A stretch of 64,000 bases of DNA. Origin: Fragilaria crotonensis. Taxonomy: Eukaryota; Bacillariophyta; Fragilariophyceae; Fragilariales; Fragilariaceae. Below the pieces are notes generated by a model. The model searched no databases. It had not been told where the DNA came from and worked only from the letters and a program-made list of their open reading frames with translations. The DNA is taken from assembly GCA_022925895.1 (NCBI GenBank), contig JAKSYS010000038.1, positions 116,161 through 180,160 of the forward strand, given 5' to 3'. The position numbers and the translations under genes are program-made. Positions within the stretch are counted from its first letter, which is position 1. Every line of letters begins with the position of its first letter. This document shows, piece after piece, positions 30,863-41,196 of this stretch.

Positions 30863-32127
30863 GGTCGTCTTGTTGGTGTCGAACTTGCACTTTAATTGTG
30901 TCTATCGTGGCTTGCTGTTGAAATTCTTGTCTTCTTGGGTCAGTGAAAATAGGAGTCTTGCGTCTGTTGGAGTCACGAAGGCATCTCCTGGCTTCTATGT
31001 GTGTATGTCATACAACGAAGGACGGAGAATACTCTTTCCTGCTGTGCACAACAGTGTTGTTCAGAGTTTTACATGTTTGTACAGTACTAGTACCAAGTGC
31101 TCGTACCGGTGCTATTGTTTTATCTCTATTATTCCGACTCTATCATATGACTGGGGAGTTGGGAGTAGTGAGTAGTGAGTAGTAGTAGGAGTATGCTGTA
31201 TCGCTGTATGTGATATGCTGTATCTCAGTACTAACCCTTCCACGTACTACCTTCGGTGATACAGTACTCCAGTAAGACAGTAACATAGGGAGCGTGCATG
31301 CTGATTGGTACTGCTGATAGGTACGGCTTAACGTCATTTCCTTGCATTCTAAATTAATAGGAGGTGGCTTGACCGGACCTTCCGATGGCTGCATGGCCGT
31401 CTTTTCTATTGTGGCCTCGACGCTACTGTCACTATTCTGTTCAACGAGTACAGTAGCAAACTTCTGGTATGCAGCATACAGCATACAGCACATACCCCAA
31501 AGTATGGGCATATCTGAGTACTTGTAGTACGGAGTATGATACCAGTACTCCAGTACCAGGTAACATAACTGATAATCTGATCATCCTTGTATGACATGCG
31601 AACTGCGAACCACGGTACTTGTACCAGGTACAAGGTACAAGTACTGGAGTCCCACACAGTAACGTATACTGTACGCCCCTCCATACACATCCATATAACA
31701 CAATACTCCATACGCTTGGCGATACTGGTACTATGTATGACATATACTTCGAGTCTACTGGTAACTGGCACTCTATGATACTACTTAGTAGCATCAAGGT
31801 ACTCGTAGCTCGTAGCTATTATAGTGTATTAATATGCCGAAGGAATACAACTTGTATGCATAGTACAGTACCGGGGACAGGAAAAAGTACCAGGTATCAT
31901 ACATCATACTACGTATCCAACAGCGAAACCATAGGCCAAAAATCAACAACCTCGCTGTGTCTCACGTGTCACACGAAAACACGATCATATCTCACTCGTT
32001 TATCGACATCGAACTTCTTGTTTCCTCTTCATCGGGCATAACTCCGAGTACGTACCTTGTGCTTCCGGCTTCCGGCGACAGCACTTCAATTCATGTTATA
32101 GCTATTCAGCAAATCAAGGCCACTGGT
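30863..32127. other. Intergenic region packed with GTAC-type palindromes
   Basis: A divergent interval of more than 1 kb. From 31060 to 31900 it carries repeated short palindromic units: GTACTTGTACC opposite GGTACAAGTAC at about 31614-31645, CCAGTACTCCAGTACCAGG near 31541, CAGTACTAGTACC near 31082 and many others. The open frames here are composed of these motifs and are not genes. The reading frame of the MTHFR-like protein is open without ATG from about 31957, so a 5' exon may lie in the last 170 bp. Confidence 0.5.
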
Positions 32128-32904
32128 ATGATTGCTCCAGCTTGCGTTGGCAGAGGAACGAAATTTTGTACAGTGGAATGGAGTGCCAAAATCAGTGGAG
32201 TGCGATCTCAAATTGAGCCCTACACCACGCACTTCCTCTTGCCGAATCTTCCAAGCATCATAACCCGCGAGCAAGAGAATTTATACTTCAGTGAGATAAA
32301 ACCAGAAATGCGCATTTGCACAATCGCAGCATCACTACATGATAACAAATCCTTGCGACAGCGCGTAGCAGATTGCTCCCCCAAGGTGGACAAATATCTG
32401 ATTGTTGGTGGGAATTCCAAGGGTGAGAGTGCGGGGACCACGTCATTATCAACAGTCGAAGCAGCAAGAATTATCCAAGCTGAGACCAATACCGAGATTT
32501 GGGGGGTGGCAAATCCCAACGATCGAGCGAGCCCTACAAGCACTGCGGCCAAAATTGACGCCGGTATTCGAGGAATTATCACTCAACCGTGCTTCTCGTC
32601 GCATTCTTTGGAAGTATTAGAGAGCTATCCTCGGTATCTGGGGGTTTCTTACATTGCGGGGATGGCATTGCCAACCAGCACGAAAGACCTCATGTTCTGG
32701 CTGCAGCTCCTGGGCCAGCCAGATGTCCTGGATGATCCACTATCCCGCAATCACATCAAGTTCTTTAGTTCTTGCGAAAACGCTTCTTTGGTTTGGGCTG
32801 AAAATGAGCTGGAAAAATTGACTAAGGCAACGATCGATGGGGTCCATTACATGCCGATGAAAAACATTGACGACTTGATGGCACTTATCTCTAACCAGCA
32901 GTAG
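32128..32904 (+). CDS. Methylenetetrahydrofolate reductase-like TIM-barrel protein
   Basis: The product resembles the MTHFR-type flavin barrel. KYLIVGGNSKG and SLSTVEAARII precede EIWGVANPNDRASP (compare the family GVA-x-x-PEGHP-like strand). IDAGIRGIITQPCF (the AGA-x-FIITQ-like strand) and a helix-rich end follow. It is shorter (about 258 residues) and divergent, lacks an obvious NADPH module, and may be a paralogue with another folate- or flavin-linked role. The frame is open upstream to about 31957 but without ATG. I take ATG 32128 (MIAPACVGRG), though homology to the first strand may start earlier and a 5' exon is possible. Flanked by the RING gene (divergent) and the Obg gene (same strand, 480 bp downstream). 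Confidence 0.5.
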   Translation: MIAPACVGRGTKFCTVEWSAKISGVRSQIEPYTTHFLLPNLPSIITREQENLYFSEIKPEMRICTIAASLHDNKSLRQRVADCSPKVDKYLIVGGNSKGESAGTTSLSTVEAARIIQAETNTEIWGVANPNDRASPTSTAAKIDAGIRGIITQPCFSSHSLEVLESYPRYLGVSYIAGMALPTSTKDLMFWLQLLGQPDVLDDPLSRNHIKFFSSCENASLVWAENELEKLTKATIDGVHYMPMKNIDDLMALISNQQ

Positions 32905-33386
32905 TTTGCAGAGACTATGCTTATTTGCTTAGAACAACTATGGGCTTGCCTACCTTTGATGCTTTATGTTCTTCACGTTGGCTCACCCAATAACTCAGCC
33001 CCAACAAAACAGAAATTGTTGAGAGTTGACAGTAAGAGGTATGGAGTGTGGGTCAACTCTCTGTACGACTATGAATACTGGTAAGATCGAGTCCCTCCAA
33101 GAGCACTATGCATATTGCACACTGGGCGCACTGGACAACGATGCAGGAATTGTCGATGGTGTCCACCCGCCGCCCGCCGCGGCTTGGCTTCCTGAATACA
33201 AGCATCGACTCGACCACAGATTCCACATTCCAAATGCCCTGATTCAGTACAGTACAGTATAAATGTATAAATCCCTTTTTTCTATCCGCATTGCACATTG
33301 CGCCATCCATTGCACATATTCACTTCTGTCATGATTTTCAAAGCCTCGACACATCAGTCGACTACAAGTACCGGCAAACGTTCATC
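32905..33386. other. Intergenic region between two plus-strand genes
   Basis: About 480 bp containing the 3' end of the MTHFR-like gene and the promoter of the Obg gene. A CAGTACAGTACAGTATAAATG sequence lies near 33246 (two parts); its TATAAA at about 33258 could be a TATA element 130 bp before the Obg ATG. No additional gene was seen. Confidence 0.4.
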
Positions 33387-34919
33387 ATGATATCAACATC
33401 CTGCCTCGCCCGAACCCAAATACCCCGCGCAGTAACGTCAACAACAGTGCGATGGTGGCAGATGAACCTTCCTCAGAACTTTCCCGGTCAGGAAAAAATC
33501 AAAAAGAAACGACGAGGCCGAGCTTCGTACCGATTTGTGGATCAAATTCGACTTCGCGCTGTGGGAGGAAGAGGAGGAAAAGGAAGTCTATCGATGGAAA
33601 GCGTAACAGCACGGGGACACAAGAAACGTCCCGATGGAGGCCATGGTGGTCGAGGAGGTCATGTCATCTTGTTAGCCGACCCGGCTGTCCAGACTCTTAA
33701 GTTGTCGCATCCCGTGGCTGTGGCAGATTGGGGGACGAATGGAACCTCTCAAGACAGATCCGGAGGTGCAGGTAAGAATAAGATCATACGCGTTCCCTGC
33801 GGTGTAATCGTTAGGCGAGTATTGGATCACGATGAAGACTGGGACCCTGAAGAACGAAGGGTAATCAAAGCAGAGGACTACGCCATGCATGACAATCGAA
33901 TCGACGACGGGGATGATGATGCTCTACTTCAAAATGGCGAGTACCATATTGACGACGAAGGTGACGATGATGATGATGATGATGATGAGGACGACGACGA
34001 CGATGATGATGATGAAGATGAAGATGATGATGAATATGGCCATATACCAAGGGGACAGTTAAGCATTGTATGCGAAGGGTTGGGAGGGGCAGAGGATACT
34101 AGCGATGAGGATGACGATTTCTTTGAAGCTGGCGATACCAACGATACTCCCCGAGAACGAGTGACCTTGATTGATCTGGACAAGCCGGGCTCTTGGTGCC
34201 TTGTCGCTCGCGGGGGTCTTGGAGGGCGAGGGAACTGCGATTGGTTTTCGATCCACGGACCGCTACCGGAACCAAACGTTCTACTTGATCGCGCCAGGCC
34301 ACAAGATGGAGAGGTTGCCTACCTAGAACTTGAGCTGAAAATGATTGCTGATCTTGGTCTTGTTGGGTTTCCGAATGCTGGAAAATCATCTTTGTTGGCA
34401 GCCATGAGCCGTGCCACTCCGAAGATCGCTCCCTATCCGTTTACAACGTTACATCCGTTAGTTGGTGTTATCGAGTATCGTGATGGTTACAAGGTTGTTG
34501 TCGCTGATGTTCCAGGATTGGTTGATGGGGCAAGTGAAGGTCGCGGACGAGGTTATGACTTCCTGCGACACATCGAGAGAACAAAGGCTCTCATGTACAT
34601 TGTTGATAGCGCTGGAACTGATGGTCGCGATCCCGTTGATGACTTGAAGGTGCTAGTTAATGAGCTTGGATCTTATTCAAACGGAGATCTCATGAATCGG
34701 CCAGCGATTGTGGCCGCTAACAAAGTTGATTTGTTGTCTAAATCTGATTCCATTGAACTCTTCCATGAGCTTGGCAAAGTTGCCAGCGAAGCTGGCATTC
34801 TTTTCAATGGGGAAGTGATGGGCATTAGTGCAGGGGTCACCGGAGAAGGACTCTCTCCTCTCAGCCGAAAGATCAGGTCGTTGGTTCAACAACGAGAGTT
34901 GGAATTGGCTGTAGCCTAG
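33387..34919 (+). CDS. Obg/CgtA-family ribosome-assembly GTPase, probably mitochondrial, with large acidic insert
   Basis: Obg GTPases act late in assembly of the large ribosomal subunit of bacteria and organelles. From ATG 33387 the N-terminus MISTSCLARTQIPRAVTST is Arg/Ser/Thr-rich without a signal peptide, which suggests a mitochondrial presequence. The Obg fold follows (FVDQIRLRAVGGRGGKGSLS, GGHGGRGGHVILL and later VARGGLGGRGNCDWF). It is interrupted at about residues 150-255 by an acidic insert with a long Asp/Glu run encoded by GAT/GAC repeats (33955-34035). The G domain has G1 LVGFPNAGKSSLL (about residue 325), G2 TTLHP, G3 DVPGLVDGAS, G4 NKVD and G5 SAG-like sequence. The extra insert is absent from bacterial Obg. 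Its stop is 44 bp from the convergent DNA2 stop. Single exon, frame intact. Confidence 0.9.
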   Translation: MISTSCLARTQIPRAVTSTTVRWWQMNLPQNFPGQEKIKKKRRGRASYRFVDQIRLRAVGGRGGKGSLSMESVTARGHKKRPDGGHGGRGGHVILLADPAVQTLKLSHPVAVADWGTNGTSQDRSGGAGKNKIIRVPCGVIVRRVLDHDEDWDPEERRVIKAEDYAMHDNRIDDGDDDALLQNGEYHIDDEGDDDDDDDDEDDDDDDDDEDEDDDEYGHIPRGQLSIVCEGLGGAEDTSDEDDDFFEAGDTNDTPRERVTLIDLDKPGSWCLVARGGLGGRGNCDWFSIHGPLPEPNVLLDRARPQDGEVAYLELELKMIADLGLVGFPNAGKSSLLAAMSRATPKIAPYPFTTLHPLVGVIEYRDGYKVVVADVPGLVDGASEGRGRGYDFLRHIERTKALMYIVDSAGTDGRDPVDDLKVLVNELGSYSNGDLMNRPAIVAANKVDLLSKSDSIELFHELGKVASEAGILFNGEVMGISAGVTGEGLSPLSRKIRSLVQQRELELAVA

Positions 34920-34963
34920 GGGTCTAACAAATCTTGTCCTGTACTAGTAGTTGCGTTATCTCT

Positions 34964-37900
34964 CTATGTTATTAGCGACCGGAGGACATGTTCTGGGATC
35001 TTCTCAATCTGTTTCCTAGCTGTGAAGCCATCCAAGACGGGTCGAAGCACGTCACTACCGCAGTGCAACGTTCTGTACGATCCAACCAAAACGAGCTTGC
35101 ACATAGCTCGAGAAACAGCAACGTTTAAGCGACGAAAATCATTGAGCAGCCGTCCTGAATATCCATGGCTGTTGCTACGCACAAGCGAGATTATAATAAC
35201 TTGCTTGTCGCGTCCTTGAAACCTGTCAATCGTACTGACCTCTAATCCTCCCGTTTTCCATTTAGAAATCGCTGCAGACTCATTGAGTTGTCGAACCTGT
35301 GCCCTGAATGGCGAGATAACACCAATGCTTGACGCCGATAGCCCAGAGCCAATTAAAGCGTTTATTATCCTTCCCACGATTGCGACCTCGCGATCATTGA
35401 CCATGTTACCACTCTTCTCCGGACGACATTCGAGTGCAACAATTTGCTTTGTACCAATCTGGTTTATGTCGCGGTCATAGAAGTCCGTGTCGGCAAAGAC
35501 TACTGGTCTCGACGGGTCAATAATACGGGAAACCCAGTCATCAGAATCCTTAAACCGACTGAGGGCCAAAATTCGAGACTTGACATCTTCGTTCGCACAC
35601 CTGAGTTTTCCTTCGTAGACAATTTCATTGCAAATCCGACAGATATCTTCATGCATGCGATATTGTAGCGTAAGCTGGGCAACACAATCGCTGTGCTTGT
35701 CCGCAAGTCTGCTCAACATTGAAACACCGAACCCCGCTTTGTCGGCAAGTTCACTGGTCACTAGTGGTGGCAATTGTTTGTGGTCTCCAACAAGGACGAA
35801 ACTGTCAGCTGCCATTAACGCACCAATGATAACCGGCTGGCTGATTTGTCCTGCCTCGTCAACGATAACAACATCGAATTCCTGACCAACTAGCAAGGAC
35901 GAACGTGGGATCGAAAGTGCAGTGACACCAACGATTCGCGCTCCCGAGAGAACAGTTTGAAGTGCATCAGACGATGGCGCACTCGAAGTCTTATCCGTTT
36001 TTCGCTCACACGTTTTGTCAATTTTGTGTTGCAAGGCCAAGGCCGCTGCGGACAACAGGATGGGATGTACCGCAGGGTGACAAGTATCTTTTTTTCCGAG
36101 TCGTATGATTTTAGGGCCAGTGTCGGCTTTTGACGCTAACGACAGTCCTCGGTCGATAAGCTTCATCATGAGGTTGTCGACAGCTGTATGCGTGTAGCTA
36201 GTGATCAACACGCGCTTACCATGAGCTGCAAGAAGTCTCGCAACAAAAGCAATAGTTGATGACTTTCCTGTTCCCGGCAATCCTTGAATAAGAGAATAAT
36301 CGTTCGCAGAGAATACCTTCTTCGCGGCATTGCGTTGATCATCATTCAACCGATCGTAATCGCGCTTCAAGCTCGTCATATCGCAACCAGGAATGTTAAC
36401 GCCAGGTGCTCCGTTGAACATTGACTGGCTTCTCGTGAGGTCGTATTGGGGAGGATGCAATTTCACAACGGCGTTCCGCAACCATGCGTATCGATTCCGA
36501 ATCAAATGATTCTGTGACAGCTTGGGATCAGCCTTGCTGTTTTCAAACGGTTTCGTATCGCCCGAGAACAAATTGATAAGATTTTGTCTCGTAGTTCCCA
36601 AGCCAGTCTGCACATCATCTTTGTCGAGTCTGAGCAGGAGAGTTTCTCTGCGAGTCCTGGCTGACAGAACTTCCCTGCCTAGTTGACGACTCTCCTGCGC
36701 AGAAACTTTCACGACAATTCTGCTATCCTCCAGTGAGTCTATCATGCCCCTTGAAATATGCATCGTGTGCCGTCGTACGCGTGTATTTGTTTTTCGTTTC
36801 ATCTCTGAGGATGAGTCAAGCAAAGTCGCATCCACGCTGAGGACAACAAGACTCCCGGGTTCCACATGTAGAGTGGAGAAACCAGCCTTGGACGCTGCAT
36901 CAGGAGACCGGTGCATTGCGATTCTAACCCACTCGGAACCGTTGTTGTGACCAGGAGGAGGAAAGTGCTCGTCCAGAACAAGTGAAGAAACACTCTTTCC
37001 GGTCGAGAGTTCAAGCTCGAGCGACGGAGTGAGCCAAGAAGTTGAAACAGATCGAGCTGTTGCATCGGCTTCCAAGTCAATCAATCGATCCCAATCATTG
37101 AAGTATCGAAGATCATCGTCATCCAGATGCCCACAAAAGTGAGCAAGAAGTTTAGCGTGCGACTCCTTGACCATGCCATGACCTTGCGGTTTCGTTGATA
37201 GCGCAGCGGCTGCGTACAACATGCACTCACGGTTAGAGTAGCAGCGGTTGCACGGTTGCGGCCCCGACAGGACGTCGGGCAAGCATGCAGGCGGTGCTGG
37301 TTCAATTGTATAGTGGGCATCCTGATCCACGTCATTTTCGTCTTCGTATACAATCTGAACACCACGTGGAGCTGACACCTTTCGCATCTCACAAGCAAGG
37401 ACGTTGCGTTGCCCGATAAGACTCTTCAGTTCCTGAATCAACGGCGAAACCCTAATGGCACGAATTCCTTCATGGTTCAAGTATAAAAGCATGCCCGATT
37501 TTGACGCGCTTTGATCCAAGGATGATCTTCCGTATTGAAGAGTTAGCATTAGAGTATAGAGCGCCAGCTGAGCCATGTGAGTATTCTGTGGTGTTTGATT
37601 GTGGCCAGTCTTGAGCTCAATACCAACCAAGCCCGTTTCTGGGTCAGTCTGGTTTGGGATGAAGTGCGACGGGATGTCTTGTGTCGTTGCTTTTACAGTT
37701 ACGTCAACGTTTCCCTTCAGGCCAAATTCGGGCGACACAAGCACTTCCTCGGTGCCTTCCACGGAAAGAGCGATGAACTTTTGATCAGAATTGACTCCGT
37801 TCCCGTCAACTTTTGACGCCTTGTCGAGGCTGCGGTTGCAATCCATGAAATCGTTTCTGAACTGTTGTAGCTGCGGCAAGATGCGAATAACCTCTCTCTG

Positions 37901-39778
37901 AGCGTCAACTTCGTTGATCCCGAGAGCCACCAAGTTTTCGGCGGTTTCTCTTACGATGGCATGCACTGAGTCCCTCGCGAAGTTTATGGAGAAATCTTGA
38001 TTTCTCATACATTTCTCGAAGAGGAGATGCCTCATCGTTCCGTAGAGTGCTGCGCTGCTGCTTATCCCAGTAGAGCCAAGTCTAAATCGCAAGACTGCGC
38101 GACGAGAACAGCTGACAGTCTCGGACACCATCGTCGGTGGGACAAGCGTATCTGGATGAAGAACCAAGAAGAGGTCGTCGTGTTGGTCAGATCCTGCGGG
38201 TGCGCTGGTGTGAAGCACAACAGGGAACGCCTCCACGTTCGTTTCGTAGAGACCACTCAAAGAGCAAAGGTTAATTGCATCCCCAGATTGGACGGGCGTA
38301 TGATACCATTCTCCCCGGAGAAAAATCCAACCTTCTCCGACCGTCTCCTTCGCTTTTCTAGTTAGCCTCCTGCTTGAGCTGGATGATCGATGCGTGATCT
38401 TCTTGATTGCGTCGGAGTCGGACGCCTCGTTTCGCCATGACTTGACCAACACGGCCTTGGTGTAGCAGCTGTTGTCATCAATGACAGAAACAACATGGTA
38501 GCGGGAGAACATTGTGACAGGATGGTCGAGGTCATGACCGAGAACGCGCGGGTTCCAGACTTTGGCGTCGACGGGGGGAATCTGCAACGAAGCAGCCTCT
38601 ACTCGAAACGCAGGTACCTGTGGCTTCGAGATACTGCCGGATTTTCGGGCCGCGATAGACTTGTCCAGTTCTGAAAAATCGAACGTATCATCAAAGGGAT
38701 CTCCGAACGACTCACGCGGTTTGTATGTCGGCGTTTTAAGCTTTTGCTCGATCTGGCCATCCAACTCGTCAAAGTCAATGTTGAAGTCTCCAAATTCATC
38801 GTCATCTCCTACTTGGGAATGCGATGTGACTTGCTCCTGATGTACTTCTTCCGTCGGAACCTTACACGTACAAGGCGGCGCCACTGTCGCCCCGAGGGGA
38901 GTCAAGTTCTTGATCTTGGTCTGACTTAATACAACCGCGTCCAATGCCGCCAAATCGCCGTCGCTTAGATCAAAGTCGTCGTCAAACTCCGTGTGTGAGG
39001 TCGGTGTGAACCGTGGCATGGCGTCTGTTACATTGGCATTATCAGAAGTCCGAATTGATTTCAGCTGCAGATCATGGGCTGGCAGGTCGCGTGTTTTCAG
39101 GCGATCGGTCCATGTCGCAAGATCTTGAGCTTTCGCCAAAGGTTGAAAATGAGTTGATGGCTCAGCCACAGTCTCAGTTTGGATGCAGACCTTGTTCACG
39201 CCAAGATTGATATGCTTTGGAATAAAGGAAGATAAAGACTGAGTTGCTGGCATTCCGAGCTGAGGTGGTGGCATTATCTTGGTCGTATGCGCTGCAGGGA
39301 TGATATGTTTCGACTCCACAAGTTTTGGATCTTTCAATGGATGCAGTGATCTCAAAGGAGTGCGCTCTCGATTCGTCGTCGGTAACTTTAAGGGAGTATC
39401 GAGTTGCCGAAGCAACTCTTCAAAGCCATTGGAATCGGCATGACTCTGTCCTGAAACGTCTGGTCGTTGGTTGTCCTCAAGATTACAGCTATCAGCTGAT
39501 GACGGTCGTTTTCTCTTCCGATCACCAGGATTCTGACGTCGGGGTCGGTGCTGTCGCCGCGGCAGGGGAACAGAATTCGATCTTTGCAGCACCTGCGAAG
39601 CTTGTTGGGAGGGAGTTCCAAGAAGCCTCCATAACTCGTCAATTTCTTGATTTGGACTGTAGTCCTTCTTCGTCCCATGCTGTGCTGGCGTATGGTTGAG
39701 TTGATTTCGAAAATCTCCAGCATTCTCATCAATCCACTCGACGCAGTCCTGTGTCAAGCCAAACTCATCATCCATCAT
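34964..39778 (-). CDS. DNA2: DNA2 nuclease-helicase (Okazaki-fragment processing and DNA end resection)
   Basis: DNA2 is a nuclear and mitochondrial nuclease-helicase that trims long 5' flaps and resects double-strand breaks. The 1604-residue product has a long polar N-terminus (about 1-400). Next come the Dna2 N-terminal domain (KAVLVKSWRNEAS, GEGWIFLRGEWYHTPV) and a RecB-type nuclease with VGIELKTGHNQTPQ (about residue 718). Fe-S cluster cysteines are C in SCSRRAVLRF (about 559) and PCNRCYSNREC (about 841). The superfamily 1 helicase follows: QGLPGTGKSSTIAF (about 1165), TSYTHTAVDNL, VIVDEAGQISQP (about 1304), GDHKQLPPLV, QYRMHEDI, STIDRFQGRDKQ and DFRRLNVAVSRA. All catalytic motifs are intact and the single exon has no frame break, unlike several neighbours. 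ATG at 39778 is followed by a second Met codon. Confidence 0.95.
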   Translation of the reverse strand: MMDDEFGLTQDCVEWIDENAGDFRNQLNHTPAQHGTKKDYSPNQEIDELWRLLGTPSQQASQVLQRSNSVPLPRRQHRPRRQNPGDRKRKRPSSADSCNLEDNQRPDVSGQSHADSNGFEELLRQLDTPLKLPTTNRERTPLRSLHPLKDPKLVESKHIIPAAHTTKIMPPPQLGMPATQSLSSFIPKHINLGVNKVCIQTETVAEPSTHFQPLAKAQDLATWTDRLKTRDLPAHDLQLKSIRTSDNANVTDAMPRFTPTSHTEFDDDFDLSDGDLAALDAVVLSQTKIKNLTPLGATVAPPCTCKVPTEEVHQEQVTSHSQVGDDDEFGDFNIDFDELDGQIEQKLKTPTYKPRESFGDPFDDTFDFSELDKSIAARKSGSISKPQVPAFRVEAASLQIPPVDAKVWNPRVLGHDLDHPVTMFSRYHVVSVIDDNSCYTKAVLVKSWRNEASDSDAIKKITHRSSSSSRRLTRKAKETVGEGWIFLRGEWYHTPVQSGDAINLCSLSGLYETNVEAFPVVLHTSAPAGSDQHDDLFLVLHPDTLVPPTMVSETVSCSRRAVLRFRLGSTGISSSAALYGTMRHLLFEKCMRNQDFSINFARDSVHAIVRETAENLVALGINEVDAQREVIRILPQLQQFRNDFMDCNRSLDKASKVDGNGVNSDQKFIALSVEGTEEVLVSPEFGLKGNVDVTVKATTQDIPSHFIPNQTDPETGLVGIELKTGHNQTPQNTHMAQLALYTLMLTLQYGRSSLDQSASKSGMLLYLNHEGIRAIRVSPLIQELKSLIGQRNVLACEMRKVSAPRGVQIVYEDENDVDQDAHYTIEPAPPACLPDVLSGPQPCNRCYSNRECMLYAAAALSTKPQGHGMVKESHAKLLAHFCGHLDDDDLRYFNDWDRLIDLEADATARSVSTSWLTPSLELELSTGKSVSSLVLDEHFPPPGHNNGSEWVRIAMHRSPDAASKAGFSTLHVEPGSLVVLSVDATLLDSSSEMKRKTNTRVRRHTMHISRGMIDSLEDSRIVVKVSAQESRQLGREVLSARTRRETLLLRLDKDDVQTGLGTTRQNLINLFSGDTKPFENSKADPKLSQNHLIRNRYAWLRNAVVKLHPPQYDLTRSQSMFNGAPGVNIPGCDMTSLKRDYDRLNDDQRNAAKKVFSANDYSLIQGLPGTGKSSTIAFVARLLAAHGKRVLITSYTHTAVDNLMMKLIDRGLSLASKADTGPKIIRLGKKDTCHPAVHPILLSAAALALQHKIDKTCERKTDKTSSAPSSDALQTVLSGARIVGVTALSIPRSSLLVGQEFDVVIVDEAGQISQPVIIGALMAADSFVLVGDHKQLPPLVTSELADKAGFGVSMLSRLADKHSDCVAQLTLQYRMHEDICRICNEIVYEGKLRCANEDVKSRILALSRFKDSDDWVSRIIDPSRPVVFADTDFYDRDINQIGTKQIVALECRPEKSGNMVNDREVAIVGRIINALIGSGLSASSIGVISPFRAQVRQLNESAAISKWKTGGLEVSTIDRFQGRDKQVIIISLVRSNSHGYSGRLLNDFRRLNVAVSRAMCKLVLVGSYRTLHCGSDVLRPVLDGFTARKQIEKIPEHVLRSLIT

Positions 39779-40492
39779 AAATTCATCTCTCGACAGTCGT
39801 CGACACGATCTATTTCAGTACGACGTACAAATGGAGAAATCGAATGAAATTGCTGTTAATGTACGAGGAGTCGTCGAATCTGAGTTTGTCGGTTTCTTGC
39901 ACCCGATGCCGATTGCGGATGATCCAATAAAATGGCGCGATATTGCAGTTCAATACTCTGAGGAGAACTTGACAGTACTACAGTCAACAGTCTATCCTAC
40001 TACCGTAGTTCTGCAACGTACTCTGGAGTCGTGATTACTAACCACAAAACTACAGTATCAAACTCCAAGGACGTTCATACGAACGGGGCAAGTACCAGGT
40101 ACCAGGTGCCGTACTCGAGCATGTACTTTGTACTGTACCCTGTACCTGTACTCCGTATGTCCATGTATACATAAATGTAACACGGCGAACACTGACCCAC
40201 ACCTACGCACCCTGTTGTCGTCGATGACCACTTTCGCCATTCGCTCTAAAATCGAGTTACCTCACAAACCTGGAGATTTCATTGCCACCATAATAATGAT
40301 AAAAACAGCAGCTCATCCTACTGCACCTTACGCCATGCATACTCTCCCCTCTCGGCACTGGTACCTAGTACTACAGTACAACCTATCATCATCTACTGGT
40401 CGAGCACACTCCGAGTACAATACTCACGCCACCTCTAAGCTTTCTATGAATCAACTTTCTGCTTCAATACCATCACTGTACTAGCTCTTGCT
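39779..40492. other. Intergenic region upstream of DNA2
   Basis: About 700 bp that should hold the DNA2 promoter. Between 40080 and 40170 it has tightly packed GTACCAGGTACCAGG, GTACTTTGTACTGTACC and related palindromes. A short plus-strand frame at 39831-40034 (67 codons) has no family resemblance. It ends at the tip of the inverted-repeat element starting at 40493. Confidence 0.45.
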
Positions 40493-41010
40493 GGAAGGTC
40501 CGGCAATACACGCTTAGTCGTGAATCAAGGTCGAATTCACGCTGGCCGGAGGCGAAAATCATTTCCGTTCTGTGTCTGGCTGGTGCTAAACTGGTTATGC
40601 CAGCGTCATCGTCGTTTTGCTGACACTTGCTGACGAAAAGACAGATCTGCTGACATACGCTGACAAAAAACCAATCTGCTGACGTCTGCTGACGAAATTC
40701 GAATCTGCTGACATTTTCTGACATATGATGACGAAAACGAGTTTTTTCCAGTACAAAAGCTACGGTGATGCTGACATCTTCTGACGTTTGCTGACGAGAA
40801 TCAAGTTTGCTGACATTTGCTGACGAAAAGCAAATCTGCTGACATTTGCTGACGAAAAAGAAATCTGCTGACATTTGCTGAACCTTGCCAGCTCGAATGA
40901 TACGACAAAGATCCTAACAAGCTCTCATCACGCCGGCCGGTCATTGGCTGGCGCGCACATTCTTAAGGTACATCTTGTTAATCGCGAAACGTGCTTGGGC
41001 CGGACCTTCC
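40493..41010. mobile_element. Short inverted-repeat element A (518 bp), putative non-autonomous DNA transposon
   Basis: Starts GGAAGGTCCGGC (40493-40504) and ends with the exact reverse complement GCCGGACCTTCC (40999-41010). The same 12-bp tips bound the larger element at 50592-51938. It has no coding capacity. Its middle is an array of paired GCTGAC motifs. No target-site duplication could be identified at the ends, so a precise boundary a few bases outward, or loss of the duplication by later rearrangement, is possible. Classed as a MITE-like element by inference. Confidence 0.65.
40619..40882. repeat. Array of paired GCTGAC motifs inside element A
   Basis: GCTGAC (sometimes TCTGAC) occurs in pairs 10 bp apart, at 40619/40629, 40649/40659, 40678/40688, 40707/40717, 40780/40790, 40809/40819, 40838/40848 and 40867/40877. 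Pair-to-pair spacing is 29-30 bp, with one degenerate stretch around 40730-40770. Typical spacers are ATTT within a pair and GAAAAGCAAATCT between pairs. The 10- and 29-bp spacing suggests protein sites on one face of the helix. The minus-strand open frame through this array is a by-product of the repeat. Confidence 0.85.
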
Positions 41011-41049
41011 TGGCCCTAACCAGTTGCACCACTCGAAATTGAGTCTTGA

Positions 41050-41065
41050 GTCTTGCGTTTAACTA
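41050..41065. repeat. Target-site duplication, 3' side of the LINE
   Basis: GTCTTGCGTTTAACTA, identical in all 16 bases to 50357-50372. The two copies abut the retrotransposon tail and head respectively, so they mark its insertion site. Confidence 0.92.
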
Positions 41066-41196
41066 TAAATAAATAAATATAAACTAATTATTGGGTTAGC
41101 ACCGTCTCCAACCTTTGTCAAGATTGAAGTGTGTACCCCGGAGTGGCGTCACTGTACTAGTACAGTGTCGCGGCCCCTTACTAAAATGTTCCACGA

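Noticed and set aside
31374-31384. CCGGACCTTCC, matching most of the element A/B tip
   Set aside because: No inverted partner, iterons or duplication nearby; an isolated 11-mer can be chance.
33865-34183. Minus-strand ORFs rich in His or Ser
   Set aside because: Shadows of the GAT/GAC repeat that encodes the acidic insert of the Obg GTPase.
40473-40874. Minus-strand ORF of 133 codons with repeated Cys-Gln-Gln units
   Set aside because: It is the translation of the GCTGAC doublet array in element A; the repeat explains the open frame.
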